Shown here: piece after piece, positions 26,252 to 34,976 of the stretch | Layout of the letters: the number at the start of each line of letters is the position of its first letter | Position numbering within the stretch: position 1 is the stretch's first letter | Assembly (NCBI GenBank): GCA_947074235.1 | Contig: CAMTOV010000003.1 | Location: 1-47,972 of the forward strand | DNA: 47,972 nt | Origin: an uncultured Bacteroides sp. | GTDB lineage: Bacteria > Bacteroidota > Bacteroidia > Bacteroidales > Bacteroidaceae | Direction: 5' to 3' | Notes under the pieces: model-generated | The model's input: the letters and a program-made list of their open reading frames with translations, nothing else | Databases searched by the model: none | Told to the model about the DNA's origin: nothing | Program-made: the position numbers and the translations under genes

Positions 26252-26896
26252 TTGAAAACAAGTAAGTATTTTTGGCTTAATATAGCAGCGATGGCTGCTG
26301 TTGTTCTAGCGCTAGTATGGGGCACATTGAAGTATCTGGATGTATATACACGCCACGGCGAAGCTATTACTGTGCCCGACATAAAGGGCTTGAGCGTGAG
26401 AGATGCTCAGTTGACATTACAGAAATCTGATTTACAAGGATTAATATCGGACTCAACTTATGTAAAAGACAAGCCTGCAGGCACCGTTTTGGAGGTAAAC
26501 CCATCGACAGGACAGCGTGTAAAGAAAGGTAGGACTGTTTATCTTACAATAAACACCGTAAATATACCTTTATATTCTGTGCCCGATGTGGCAGATAACA
26601 GTTCTTCACGCCAAGCATTCGCTCGCATTCAAGCGGCTGGGTTCAAACTAACAGAGAACGAATGGATTCCGGGTGAAAAAGATTGGGTATATGGTGTGAA
26701 ATACAATGGAAAAGAATTGCAATTTGGCGATAAAGTTCCTGCCGGAGCTACACTCACACTCATGGTGGGCGATGGTATGAAGGCTCATATTATCGAAAAT
26801 GATTCAATCGGGATGGATGGCGAGTACATCATTAGCGATGACCCAACGACTCCTACCGGCACTGAAATATCTCAAGAGGAAGAATCTTGGTTTTAA
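26252..26896 (+). CDS. PASTA-domain membrane protein (no kinase domain)
   Basis: 214 aa from a TTG at 26252. This unusual start is preferred because the next in-frame ATG would remove the charged residues ahead of the membrane helix (NIAAMAAVVLALVWGTL, about 9-26). Then two complete PASTA repeats follow (about 36-103, EAITVPDIKGLSVRDAQ, and 104-175, YSVPDVADNSSSRQA) and an acidic tail. PASTA domains bind muropeptides or beta-lactams when attached to PBPs or Ser/Thr kinases; here they stand alone facing the periplasm. The gene is first in a unit with rluD and ddl, consistent with a cell-wall link (inference). Confidence 0.85.
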   Translation: MKTSKYFWLNIAAMAAVVLALVWGTLKYLDVYTRHGEAITVPDIKGLSVRDAQLTLQKSDLQGLISDSTYVKDKPAGTVLEVNPSTGQRVKKGRTVYLTINTVNIPLYSVPDVADNSSSRQAFARIQAAGFKLTENEWIPGEKDWVYGVKYNGKELQFGDKVPAGATLTLMVGDGMKAHIIENDSIGMDGEYIISDDPTTPTGTEISQEEESWF

Positions 26897-26927
26897 CTGA
26901 TTGACTAGTGCAAATAAAACATCTATT

Positions 26928-28013
26928 ATGGTAGAAGAATTTCAAGAAGATATAGAAGATATTGATGAGTTGATGGACGATGTGGAGCCGGTGGGCGATG
27001 ATGCAGAATCGCAACTCTATGAGCACTTTCGGGTGGTAGTAGATAAAGGGCAAGCGATGACACGTGTAGATAAATATCTATTTGAGCGTATCATCAATGC
27101 CTCGCGCAATAGAATACAGAAGGCTGCCGATGGCGGCTTTGTGATGGCCAATGGTAAGCCGGTAAAGAGTAGCTACAAAATAAAGCCGTTCGATGTAATA
27201 ACGGTGATGATGGACCGCCCTCGATACGACAATGAAATCATTCCTGAAGATATTCCACTTGATATTGTATATGAGGATGCTCATTTGATGGTGGTGAACA
27301 AACCTGCCGGACTGGTAGTGCACCCCGGACATGGCAATTATACCGGAACATTAGTCAATGCGCTTGCTTGGCATATGAAAGATGATCCAAACTACGATGC
27401 CAATGACCCACGCTTGGGATTGGTGCATCGCATCGATAAAAACACCTCAGGGTTATTAGTGATAGCCAAGACACCTGATGCTAAAACCCACTTAGGGAAA
27501 CAGTTTTATGATAAAACCACCAAACGCAAATATCGTGCGCTGGTATGGGGAACGGTGGCTGAAGATGAAGGAACAATTGTGGGAAGCATCGCCCGAAACC
27601 CCCGAGACCGCATGCAAATGGCTGTGATGCCAAACCCAGAGGATGGAAAACATGCGGTAACTCACTATAGAGTGCTAGAGCGCATCGGCTATGTAACATT
27701 GGTTGAGTGTATTCTAGAAACTGGACGTACTCATCAGATACGTGTTCACATGAAACACATCGGACATGTGCTGTTCAACGACGAGCGCTATGGCGGTCAT
27801 GAAATCTTAAAAGGAACTCACTTTAGTAAATACAAACAGTTTGTAAACAATTGCTTCGACACTTGTCCGCGACAAGCGTTGCATGCTATGACATTGGGTT
27901 TTGTACATCCTGCCACAGGCGAAGAGATGCACTTCACAGCCGAAATGCCTGCCGACATGAATGCGCTGCTAGACAAATGGAGAACCTATATAAGTAATAG
28001 AGATATAGAATGA
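26928..28013 (+). CDS. rluD: Ribosomal large subunit pseudouridine synthase, RluD family
   Basis: 361 aa from the ATG at 26928 (the open frame begins nine codons earlier at a TTG). An acidic N-terminal stretch precedes an S4 domain (about 45-100) and the RluA-type catalytic domain. The nucleophile is D170 in LVHRIDKNTSGLLVIAKT, with further motifs GRTHQIRVHM and PRQALHAMTLGF. RluD modifies uridines in helix 69 of 23S rRNA; the exact sites are inferred. It follows the PASTA gene by 31 bases and overlaps ddl by four bases. Confidence 0.92.
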   Translation: MVEEFQEDIEDIDELMDDVEPVGDDAESQLYEHFRVVVDKGQAMTRVDKYLFERIINASRNRIQKAADGGFVMANGKPVKSSYKIKPFDVITVMMDRPRYDNEIIPEDIPLDIVYEDAHLMVVNKPAGLVVHPGHGNYTGTLVNALAWHMKDDPNYDANDPRLGLVHRIDKNTSGLLVIAKTPDAKTHLGKQFYDKTTKRKYRALVWGTVAEDEGTIVGSIARNPRDRMQMAVMPNPEDGKHAVTHYRVLERIGYVTLVECILETGRTHQIRVHMKHIGHVLFNDERYGGHEILKGTHFSKYKQFVNNCFDTCPRQALHAMTLGFVHPATGEEMHFTAEMPADMNALLDKWRTYISNRDIE

Positions 28014-28987
28014 AACGTAAAATTGCTATTATAGCAGGAGGTGACACCTCCGAATTTCAAGTTTCGCTGCGCAGTGCGCAAGGCGTGTTATCATTTATAG
28101 ATAGCAACAAGTATGATCTTTTTATTGTTGAAATGGAAGGTCTGCGTTGGGAGGTAAATCTTGCTGATGGAACGAAGCGTCCTATCGATCGCAATGATTT
28201 TAGTTTTACTCACAATGAAGAGAAAACAGTATTTGATTTCGCTTATATCACCATACATGGCACACCGGGCGAAGATGGCCGCTTGCAAGGATACTTTGAT
28301 ATGTTGCGCATACCTTATTCTTGCTGTGGTGTATTGGCAGCTGCCATTACTTACGATAAATTTGCCTGCAACCAATATCTGAAAGGCTTTGGTATGCGCG
28401 TGGCAGAGTCTATCTTACTTCGTCAAGGGCAAACAATATCGGATGCTGATGTAGTAGAAAAAGTAGGATTACCTTGTTTTATCAAACCTAGCTTGGGTGG
28501 TTCTAGCTTTGGTGTGACCAAAGTAAAGGTGGCAGAACAAATACAGCCGGCAATTGTTAAAGCTTTTAGTGAGGCACAGGAAGTTGTAATTGAGGCCTTT
28601 ATGGAAGGCACAGAGATAACTTGTGGTTGCTATAAGACGAAAGAGAAATCGGTGATATTCCCTATCACTGAGGTGGTGACCGACAATGAGTTTTTTGACT
28701 ATGATGCTAAGTACAACGGGCAGGTAGACGAAATTACTCCGGCACGCATCTCGGATGATCTAACGAAAAGAGTTCAAGCATTAACCTCTGCCATCTATGA
28801 TATATTGGGCTGTTCAGGGATTATTCGTGTAGATTACATTATCTCGACTGAGAACAAAATCAATCTTCTAGAGGTAAATACCACACCGGGCATGACAGCC
28901 ACCAGTTTTATCCCACAGCAAATTGCTGCTGCGGGATTAGACATAAAAGATGTAATGACTGATATTATTGAAAATAAATTTCACTAA
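28010..28987 (+). CDS. ddl: D-alanine--D-alanine ligase
   Basis: 325 aa ATP-grasp enzyme joining two D-Ala for peptidoglycan. N-terminal IAIIAGGDTSEFQVSLRSAQ, then ITIHGTPGEDGRLQGYFDML, CFIKPSLGGSSFGVTKV (ATP-binding) and the C-terminal metal site IIRVDYI...INLLEVNTTPGMT. The omega-loop keeps FDYDAKY, with the Lys-Tyr pair typical of D-Ala-D-Ala rather than D-Ala-D-Lac ligases. Start codon overlaps the rluD stop (ATGA), so the two are translationally coupled. Confidence 0.96.
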   Translation: MKRKIAIIAGGDTSEFQVSLRSAQGVLSFIDSNKYDLFIVEMEGLRWEVNLADGTKRPIDRNDFSFTHNEEKTVFDFAYITIHGTPGEDGRLQGYFDMLRIPYSCCGVLAAAITYDKFACNQYLKGFGMRVAESILLRQGQTISDADVVEKVGLPCFIKPSLGGSSFGVTKVKVAEQIQPAIVKAFSEAQEVVIEAFMEGTEITCGCYKTKEKSVIFPITEVVTDNEFFDYDAKYNGQVDEITPARISDDLTKRVQALTSAIYDILGCSGIIRVDYIISTENKINLLEVNTTPGMTATSFIPQQIAAAGLDIKDVMTDIIENKFH

Positions 28988-28999
28988 AGCTATTTGGCT

Positions 29000-30151
29000 A
29001 TGACTGATATAAAAGAATTTGATGAGATACGTACCTTTCATGATGAAGAGTTACCTCAAGTATTTGAAGAGCTAACGGCAGATCCTGCTTTTCGTGAAAT
29101 AGCAGAAAAGGTTTTCCCAGAGTTTTCATTTGATCAGGTTTGTAATACCATCAAATCGTGTAAAACGAAATTGGAATTTCAAAAAGCGATCTGCTATGTG
29201 GTTATCTATAAAATAATTGATAACTATACAGATGGAGTGACTCTGGACATGGACGAATCTATTAGCAATGACAAAGCATATACTTTCATTTCTAATCATC
29301 GTGACATTACGCTGGATTCAAGTTTTCTTTCAGTAAAATTGATAGATTTAGGTTATGGCACGGTAGAGATAGCCATTGGTGACAACCTCTTGATGTATCC
29401 ATGGATTAAGAAGTTTGTGCGAGCCAATAAATCATTTATCGTGCAACGCGCATTAAGCATGCGTCAATTCTTAGAATCGTCTGCACGGCTATCACGCTAT
29501 ATGCACCATAATATAATAGACAAGAAGGAGTCTATGTGGATAGCTCAACGAGAAGGTAGAGCAAAAGACTCTAACGATCGCACACAAGATAGCATATTAA
29601 AGATGATGGCAATGGCTGGAGAAGGTGATATTATTGATAAAATTAAAGAGTTGAATATAGCACCTTTGACTTTCTCGTACGAATATGATCCTTGCGACTA
29701 TCTGAAGGCTAAAGAGTTTCAGTTGAAACGAGATAATCCTGAATATAAAAAGACGGCTGGTGAGGATATGCTTAATATGCATACCGGCATTGTTGGTAAA
29801 AAAGGAAGAGTACACTTATCTGTTGCACCTTGCATTAATTCTCAATTAGATTTAATTGACAGGGCACTACCAAAGGGTGAGTTGTATGCTACTATATCGG
29901 CAATGATTGATAAGAGCATTCATCGCAATTATTGTTTTTATCCATGCAACTATGTTGCTTACGATTTGCTTGAAGGCAGTAGCAAGTTTGTCCATAAATA
30001 TTCTGATATTGAGAAAGAAGGCTTTGAAGCTTATATAGCCGGGCAGATTGAAAAGATTGATATCCCTAATAAGGATATCCCATTTTTGTATGAGTCGATT
30101 CTTAACATGTATGCAAATCCTTTAAAAAACTATTTGACAGCTATTAAATGA
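29000..30151 (+). CDS. Acyltransferase of the glycerolipid (PlsB/PlsC-like) type
   Basis: 383 aa from the ATG at 29000 (a TTG lies two codons upstream). It has the H(X4)D acyltransferase motif in ISNHRDITLDSSFL (about residue 97) and a second motif resembling EGTRS in IAQREGRAKDSNDR. Later regions are HLSVAPCINSQL and CFYPCNYVAYDLL. No signal peptide or obvious transmembrane helix. Annotated in relatives as a 1-acyl-glycerol-3-phosphate or glycerol acyltransferase; the acceptor is unknown and an ornithine- or amino-lipid role is equally possible. Twelve bases after ddl, and overlapping the next lipoprotein gene by four bases. Confidence 0.8.
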   Translation: MTDIKEFDEIRTFHDEELPQVFEELTADPAFREIAEKVFPEFSFDQVCNTIKSCKTKLEFQKAICYVVIYKIIDNYTDGVTLDMDESISNDKAYTFISNHRDITLDSSFLSVKLIDLGYGTVEIAIGDNLLMYPWIKKFVRANKSFIVQRALSMRQFLESSARLSRYMHHNIIDKKESMWIAQREGRAKDSNDRTQDSILKMMAMAGEGDIIDKIKELNIAPLTFSYEYDPCDYLKAKEFQLKRDNPEYKKTAGEDMLNMHTGIVGKKGRVHLSVAPCINSQLDLIDRALPKGELYATISAMIDKSIHRNYCFYPCNYVAYDLLEGSSKFVHKYSDIEKEGFEAYIAGQIEKIDIPNKDIPFLYESILNMYANPLKNYLTAIK

Positions 30152-30810
30152 AACACATTTTGAGATACATTTGCTGTTGGGTGTTTATATTATCACTGAC
30201 TGCTTGCAGTGATAAGGAATATGAGTATCCTCCTGTTAAGCTAGAGTTTTTATCGGTCTTTGCAGATGAAAACGGTGCAATGCAAACGGTAGTGTGCGAT
30301 AATGGAGTAGAGTGGAACGTAATAGAGGATAAGAGTGCAACTAAGTTTGTAGCAGACTCTAACACTAGAGTTGTTGCCAATATGGAGCAACTCAACAATC
30401 ACCAAACTATTATTCATTCTCTTATAAGTGTAGTTTGCGTTACTCCTCTTCCTGCTGATTCTGAAGTGTTTTCAGAGGGCATTGTTAGTAAGCCTGTAGA
30501 AGTTGTAAGTATCTGGCAAGGGATAAGTTATATTAATATGGTAATATCGGTTAAGACTTTCAACTCCAAACATTTATTTCATTTTGTGGAAGAGCAATAT
30601 GATGTAAATCAAGATGGAATGGCTACTGTAAGAGTCTTATTGTATCACAACTCTGATGTAGAGGAGGCTTATAACACCAAACGAGCATATGCCTCTATTC
30701 CTATATCTCACTATTTAAACGACAACAGTAAGCAAGTGCAGGTTTATTTCGATTATTACAGCGAGGATGGCAAAAGACAAGAGAATGGTCCTTTTATATT
30801 TAAACAATAA
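30148..30810 (+). CDS. NigD-like lipoprotein (tentative)
   Basis: 220 aa. Lipoprotein signal MKHILRYICCWVFILSLTAC with lipid Cys at 20. The mature part is all-beta in character: an N-terminal OB-like stretch (VKLEFLSVFADENGAMQTVV), a central segment ISYINMVISVKTF and a C-terminal VQVYFDYYSEDGKRQ. The layout resembles the NigD-like family of Bacteroides surface lipoproteins, but I cannot confirm the family. It overlaps the acyltransferase stop (ATGA) and precedes the rhodanese lipoprotein, so all three are likely co-expressed. Confidence 0.65.
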   Translation: MKHILRYICCWVFILSLTACSDKEYEYPPVKLEFLSVFADENGAMQTVVCDNGVEWNVIEDKSATKFVADSNTRVVANMEQLNNHQTIIHSLISVVCVTPLPADSEVFSEGIVSKPVEVVSIWQGISYINMVISVKTFNSKHLFHFVEEQYDVNQDGMATVRVLLYHNSDVEEAYNTKRAYASIPISHYLNDNSKQVQVYFDYYSEDGKRQENGPFIFKQ

Positions 30811-30824
30811 CTATACGAACTGAT

Positions 30825-31208
30825 ATGGGCAACTTTGTTACAATATTATTAGCGATGGCATCTTCTTTATTTTCTTGCCATCAAAACACGGGTTACGAAT
30901 CACTGAATGTCAATGAGTTTGAATCGTTACTTCAAAAAGGTAACATTCAACTTATAGATGTGCGCACACCGAGCGAATACGCCGAAGGTCATATACCGCA
31001 AAGTACGAATATTGATGTGATGAACGAGAATTTTGCAACTAATGCAGACTCTAGCCTAAACAAAGATAAACCTGTAGCTGTATATTGCCGAAGTGGACAA
31101 AGAAGTAAACGTGCAGCCTCTATTTTAGTAAAAAAAGGTTTTACAGTTTACGAATTAGACAAAGGATTTATTAGTTGGCAACAAGCTAACAAGAAGATAG
31201 AAAAGTAA
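30825..31208 (+). CDS. Rhodanese-domain lipoprotein
   Basis: 127 aa. The N-terminus MGNFVTILLAMASSLFSC looks like a short lipoprotein signal (lipid Cys at 18), although it lacks the usual positive residues. One rhodanese domain follows (about 27-124): LIDVRTPSEYAEGHIPQSTN and the active loop VYCRSGQRSKRAA, with catalytic Cys followed by RSGQRS. Single-domain rhodaneses transfer sulfane sulfur; the envelope substrate is unknown. It starts 14 bases after the NigD-like gene and ends the unit. Confidence 0.88.
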   Translation: MGNFVTILLAMASSLFSCHQNTGYESLNVNEFESLLQKGNIQLIDVRTPSEYAEGHIPQSTNIDVMNENFATNADSSLNKDKPVAVYCRSGQRSKRAASILVKKGFTVYELDKGFISWQQANKKIEK

Positions 31209-31230
31209 GCTTTTTGTTTACAATAAGTAT

Positions 31231-31279
31231 AACGGTTCAAAGCGCACAAGCTAGATAGTTGCGTTTTGAACCGTTTTTT
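31231..31279 (+). terminator. Terminator of the PASTA-rhodanese unit
   Basis: Stem AACGGTTCAAA / TTTGAACCGTT, with CGCA/TGCG pairing inside, followed by TTTTTT. Confidence 0.85.
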
Positions 31280-31396
31280 CTACATAAAAGGTTTATAATT
31301 ACACATTAGCAGGATGCATTCTTTGTACAATTGCATCATATTTATTAACTAAACCTTAGGGCTTATTGTAAATCATTAAAACTTATTTATAAAACT

Positions 31397-33601
31397 ATGA
31401 GAACAAAATTACTATTGTTGACCTTACTTTTTGCGTCAATCACTGTTTCTGCGAAAGTTACTTTTAAAGAAACTCAAGGCTGGTTGGAATCAGCTTTTAC
31501 AGAATGGAACCTCGTTGAAGGTGCCGATACATACCATGTGTACTGCAAAGAAGTAGGAGGAGAATACGCAAGATTAGACAAAGCTCTTGTGCGTAATTAT
31601 GGCACACATGGACGTGCCGATGCTGTTGGATTAAAAGCAGGAAACTATCAATTTAAGGTAGTACCAGTAGATGCAGATGGTGCAGAAATGACACCTATGA
31701 TTTCAGAGACATCTTCTGTTGTAGTGAAAGCACACGATCGAAGTGGTTTTGCTCATCTTAACTATAAAGGTGTAGGAGGATACAATGATGATGGTACTTT
31801 AAAGAGTAATGCTAAAGTATTCTATGTGAGTGCAGCTAATGCTAAAACTATACAGGCAGAAGTTGCAATTAATAATAAAGGAGATAAATCTAAATTTACT
31901 GGCATGCAAGATATTATAAATGCTAAACAAAAAGGATATGATTTGACTCCATTCGTATTTCGTATACTTGGGAATTTAACGTTTAATGATATGGATAAAC
32001 TCCTTAGTAGTGATCAAGGGTTGCAACTCAAAGGAAAGAATGCACATAGCGAAATGAATATCACAATTGAAGGTATAGGTAATGATGCAAACATTCATGG
32101 TTTTGGAATACTTATACGCAACTGCAAAAGCGTAGAATTGCGCAATTTTGGTATTATGATTGCATTAGACGATTGTATTTCAATTGATACTGACAATAGT
32201 CACTGCTGGATACATAATATAGATTTTTTCTATGGAAGTACAGGTTCGGATGGAGACCAAGCTAAAGGGGATGGCTCTCTAGACACTAAGGGAGACTCGC
32301 AATATATGACTTTCTCATATAACCACTTCTGGGATTCTGGAAAGATGGCACTTTGTGGAATGACAAGCGAAAGCGGTGAGAACTTCAACACATATCACCA
32401 TAACTGGTTTGATCATTCTGATTCTCGCCACCCACGCGTTCGTACTATGACCGTACATGTGTACAATAACTATTTTGATGGTGTATCTAAATATGGTGTA
32501 GGAGCGACAACGGGTTCAAACGTATTTGTAGAGAACAACTATTACCGCAATACAAACAAGCCAATGATGATTTCGCAACAAGGAACAGATATCGCTTCTG
32601 ATCCTAAAGGAACTTTTTCTGGAGAATCAGGGGGTATGATTAAAGCTTTTGGTAATGTATTTGCAGAGAAATCATCTAATTTCAGATTAGTAACTCATAA
32701 AGATAGTCAAACTGAATTTGACTGTTACGAGGCAGACACACGTAACGAACAAGTACCTTCATCATATAAAACATTGAAAGGTGGATCGAGTTATAACAAT
32801 TTCGACACAGATGCTTCTAAGATGTACTCTTATACTCCACACAGCGCTTCTGAAGTTCCTGGAATTGTAACAGGGCAATATGGTGCGGGACGTATGCAGA
32901 AAGGAGATTTCCAATGGACATTTAACAATGCTGTAGACGATAAGTCATACGATGTGGACAAAGCGCTTAAAGCGGCTCTCCTATCTTACAAGGGAGAACT
33001 TGTAGGTTTCTTTGATGCTGATGCACTAGAAGGCTCTACTACCGGTGGAGGTGATGGTGGTGACGGAGGCGACGGCGGAGATGGCGGCAACCCAGGTGGT
33101 GGAGATGTTCCTTCTTCGGGTTATGACTGTTATTTCATCGACAGCAAACAATGGTCGAATTCTTTCTATACTATAAGTGGAAATACATCTACAAGCAAAG
33201 GTAGCGTTACTGTAAACGGCACTACATATTCAGTATGTCTAAAAATGGAAAGTTCTACAAGCATCAAGTTTACCACAATAGAGCCAATGACTCTTACTCT
33301 TATATTTGTAGAAACAACTCCTACCGCTAAAATTAACGGAACAAAAGTGACAGGTAGCGCCGGAAAGATAGTACAAACTTTATCTGCTGGAACTCATGAA
33401 ATAACCAAAGCAGACGGTCACAACCTATTCTTTATAACTCTTTCAACAGAAGGTGGTTCGACGGGTATTGATTCTATATACGGTGATACAATGGATGATG
33501 AAAATGCACCAATCTATGATCTATCTGGTAGAATAGTAACAAACCCTCAACCAGGCGTATTGTATATTAGAAACGGAAAGAAAATGTTCTTTAATAACTA
33601 A
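31397..33601 (+). CDS. Secreted pectate lyase (PL1) with T9SS-type C-terminal tail
   Basis: 734 aa. Signal peptide MRTKLLLLTLLFASITVSA. A fibronectin-III-like domain (about 25-112) precedes the parallel beta-helix PL1 domain (about 115-500) with HCWIHNIDFFYG, GDGSLDTKGDSQYMTFSYNH, a calcium-site Asp set, and the catalytic-region motif SRHPRVRTMTVHVYNNYFDG. A glycine/aspartate linker (GGGDGGDGGDGGDGG) leads to an all-beta module (about 575-685, possibly carbohydrate-binding). The last ~35 residues (APIYDLSGRIVTN then GVLYIRNGKKMFFNN) look like a type A T9SS CTD. It cleaves polygalacturonate by beta-elimination. A single gene with its own terminator. Confidence 0.92.
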   Translation: MRTKLLLLTLLFASITVSAKVTFKETQGWLESAFTEWNLVEGADTYHVYCKEVGGEYARLDKALVRNYGTHGRADAVGLKAGNYQFKVVPVDADGAEMTPMISETSSVVVKAHDRSGFAHLNYKGVGGYNDDGTLKSNAKVFYVSAANAKTIQAEVAINNKGDKSKFTGMQDIINAKQKGYDLTPFVFRILGNLTFNDMDKLLSSDQGLQLKGKNAHSEMNITIEGIGNDANIHGFGILIRNCKSVELRNFGIMIALDDCISIDTDNSHCWIHNIDFFYGSTGSDGDQAKGDGSLDTKGDSQYMTFSYNHFWDSGKMALCGMTSESGENFNTYHHNWFDHSDSRHPRVRTMTVHVYNNYFDGVSKYGVGATTGSNVFVENNYYRNTNKPMMISQQGTDIASDPKGTFSGESGGMIKAFGNVFAEKSSNFRLVTHKDSQTEFDCYEADTRNEQVPSSYKTLKGGSSYNNFDTDASKMYSYTPHSASEVPGIVTGQYGAGRMQKGDFQWTFNNAVDDKSYDVDKALKAALLSYKGELVGFFDADALEGSTTGGGDGGDGGDGGDGGNPGGGDVPSSGYDCYFIDSKQWSNSFYTISGNTSTSKGSVTVNGTTYSVCLKMESSTSIKFTTIEPMTLTLIFVETTPTAKINGTKVTGSAGKIVQTLSAGTHEITKADGHNLFFITLSTEGGSTGIDSIYGDTMDDENAPIYDLSGRIVTNPQPGVLYIRNGKKMFFNN

Positions 33602-33621
33602 TTAGTTTTACATAAGTAGAT

Positions 33622-33655
33622 AAGCCCTTGCTATGAAACATTAGCAAGGGCTTTT
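33622..33655 (+). terminator. Terminator of the pectate lyase gene
   Basis: A 12-bp stem AAGCCCTTGCTA / TAGCAAGGGCTT with an 8-nt loop and following T-run. Confidence 0.88.
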
Positions 33656-33727
33656 TACATACAATAAGATAATAGAATAAAATGACTATCTCTGTCAATT
33701 CATCTTATCACTAATAAGTGACACACG

Positions 33728-33775
33728 CAAATAAAAAATAAAGCCGATAATAATTAAATAACTATTATCGGCTTT
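33728..33775 (-). terminator. Terminator of the transcarbamylase gene
   Basis: Minus-strand stem AAAGCCGATAATA / TATTATCGGCTTT (13 bp, 33775-33763 and 33752-33740), then TATTTTTTAT. Confidence 0.85.
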
Positions 33776-33841
33776 ACTCTTTTTATTTAGATCTACATTA
33801 TAATAATATCGTTAAAGAAGTTAGTATAACATAATGCTACA

Positions 33842-34798
33842 TTACTCCAATCCTTCTAAAAGTCTTTTGATAACTACTGTTGCAGATATTTCACGGTTAG
33901 CAGCTTCAGGAATAACAATAGATTGAGCGCATTCTATAACATCATCCGTTACAATCATGTTGCGTCTCACAGGCAAGCAATGCATAAAATAAGCATTATT
34001 AGTTACCGCCATTTGTTTCTCTCCTACTGTCCACTCTCTATCTGTGCTAAGCACTTTACCGTAATTATCGCCACTATAAGCCGCCCAGTTTTTAGCGTAA
34101 ATAAAATCGGCACCTTCAAAGGCCTTCATTTGATCATATTCAACTTTTGCATTACCCACAAAACTAGGATCTAACTCATATCCCTTAGGATGAGTAATTA
34201 CAAAATCATAATCCGTAGCATTCATCCATTCAGCAAATGAATTGGGTACTGCTTGTGGAAGAGCTTTAGGGTGTGGAGCCCAAGTTAACACCACTTTTGG
34301 ACGAGGTGTTTTTTTATATTCTTCAATAGTAATTAAATCGGCAAAGCTTTGCAAAGGATGACGTGTTGCAGCTTCCATTGAGAAAACCGGACGACCAGAG
34401 TACTGTATAAATTGATTGATTATAGTTTCTTGATAGTCAAAATCTCTACTTTCGAATTGAGCAAATGCACGTACGCCAATGATATCGCAATAACAGCCCA
34501 TCACAGGAATAGCCTCTAATATATGTTCAGGTCTATCACCATCCATGATAACGCCACGTTCTGTTTCTAATTTCCAAGCGCCCTGATTTATATCTAACAC
34601 AATCACATTCATACCTAAATTGGTAGCTGCTTTTTGTGTGCTAAGTCGAGTACGAAGACTAGCATTAAAGAAGATCATCAACAACGTCTTGTTGCGTCCT
34701 AGCTCTACATATTTAAAGCGATCTTTCTTTATTTCGAAAGCCTCCGAAAGGGCAATTTTAAGATCTCCGATATCTTGTACGCAAGTAAATTTTTTCAT
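33842..34798 (-). CDS. argF': N-succinylornithine carbamoyltransferase
   Basis: 318 aa transcarbamylase of the Bacteroides arginine pathway. The carbamoyl-phosphate site is NASLRTRLSTQKAA, with ATRHPLQSFADL and the C-terminal MHCLPVRRN loop. Proline at residue 90 (GDRPEHILEA) matches P90 of the Bacteroides fragilis enzyme, which selects N-succinyl- over N-acetylornithine; a Glu there marks the acetyl type. It catalyses carbamoylation of N-succinyl-L-ornithine. Next to proA and proB, sharing the glutamate-derived amino-acid theme, but it has its own promoter box and terminator. Confidence 0.92.
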   Translation of the reverse strand: MKKFTCVQDIGDLKIALSEAFEIKKDRFKYVELGRNKTLLMIFFNASLRTRLSTQKAATNLGMNVIVLDINQGAWKLETERGVIMDGDRPEHILEAIPVMGCYCDIIGVRAFAQFESRDFDYQETIINQFIQYSGRPVFSMEAATRHPLQSFADLITIEEYKKTPRPKVVLTWAPHPKALPQAVPNSFAEWMNATDYDFVITHPKGYELDPSFVGNAKVEYDQMKAFEGADFIYAKNWAAYSGDNYGKVLSTDREWTVGEKQMAVTNNAYFMHCLPVRRNMIVTDDVIECAQSIVIPEAANREISATVVIKRLLEGLE

Positions 34799-34884
34799 AA
34801 TATATAATGTTATAGTGAGAATTATAGAGTGTAACTTTAATCTTTAGTATAGCTTATTGCTTTACAGATAGATAATGACAAAAA

Positions 34885-34892
34885 CAAATTTA
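34885..34892 (-). promoter_or_regulatory. -7 box of the transcarbamylase gene
   Basis: Minus-strand TAAATTTG, 86 bases before the ATG. A TTTG at 34919-34916 is 23 bases further, slightly wide for -33. Confidence 0.45.
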
Positions 34893-34976
34893 AATAAAAA
34901 TGTTTAGTAATCCAGCAAAGACTTAGCATTAATTTAAGGGCAAAAACACAAGCACAAATGATTTTAAAAGTAGTTA

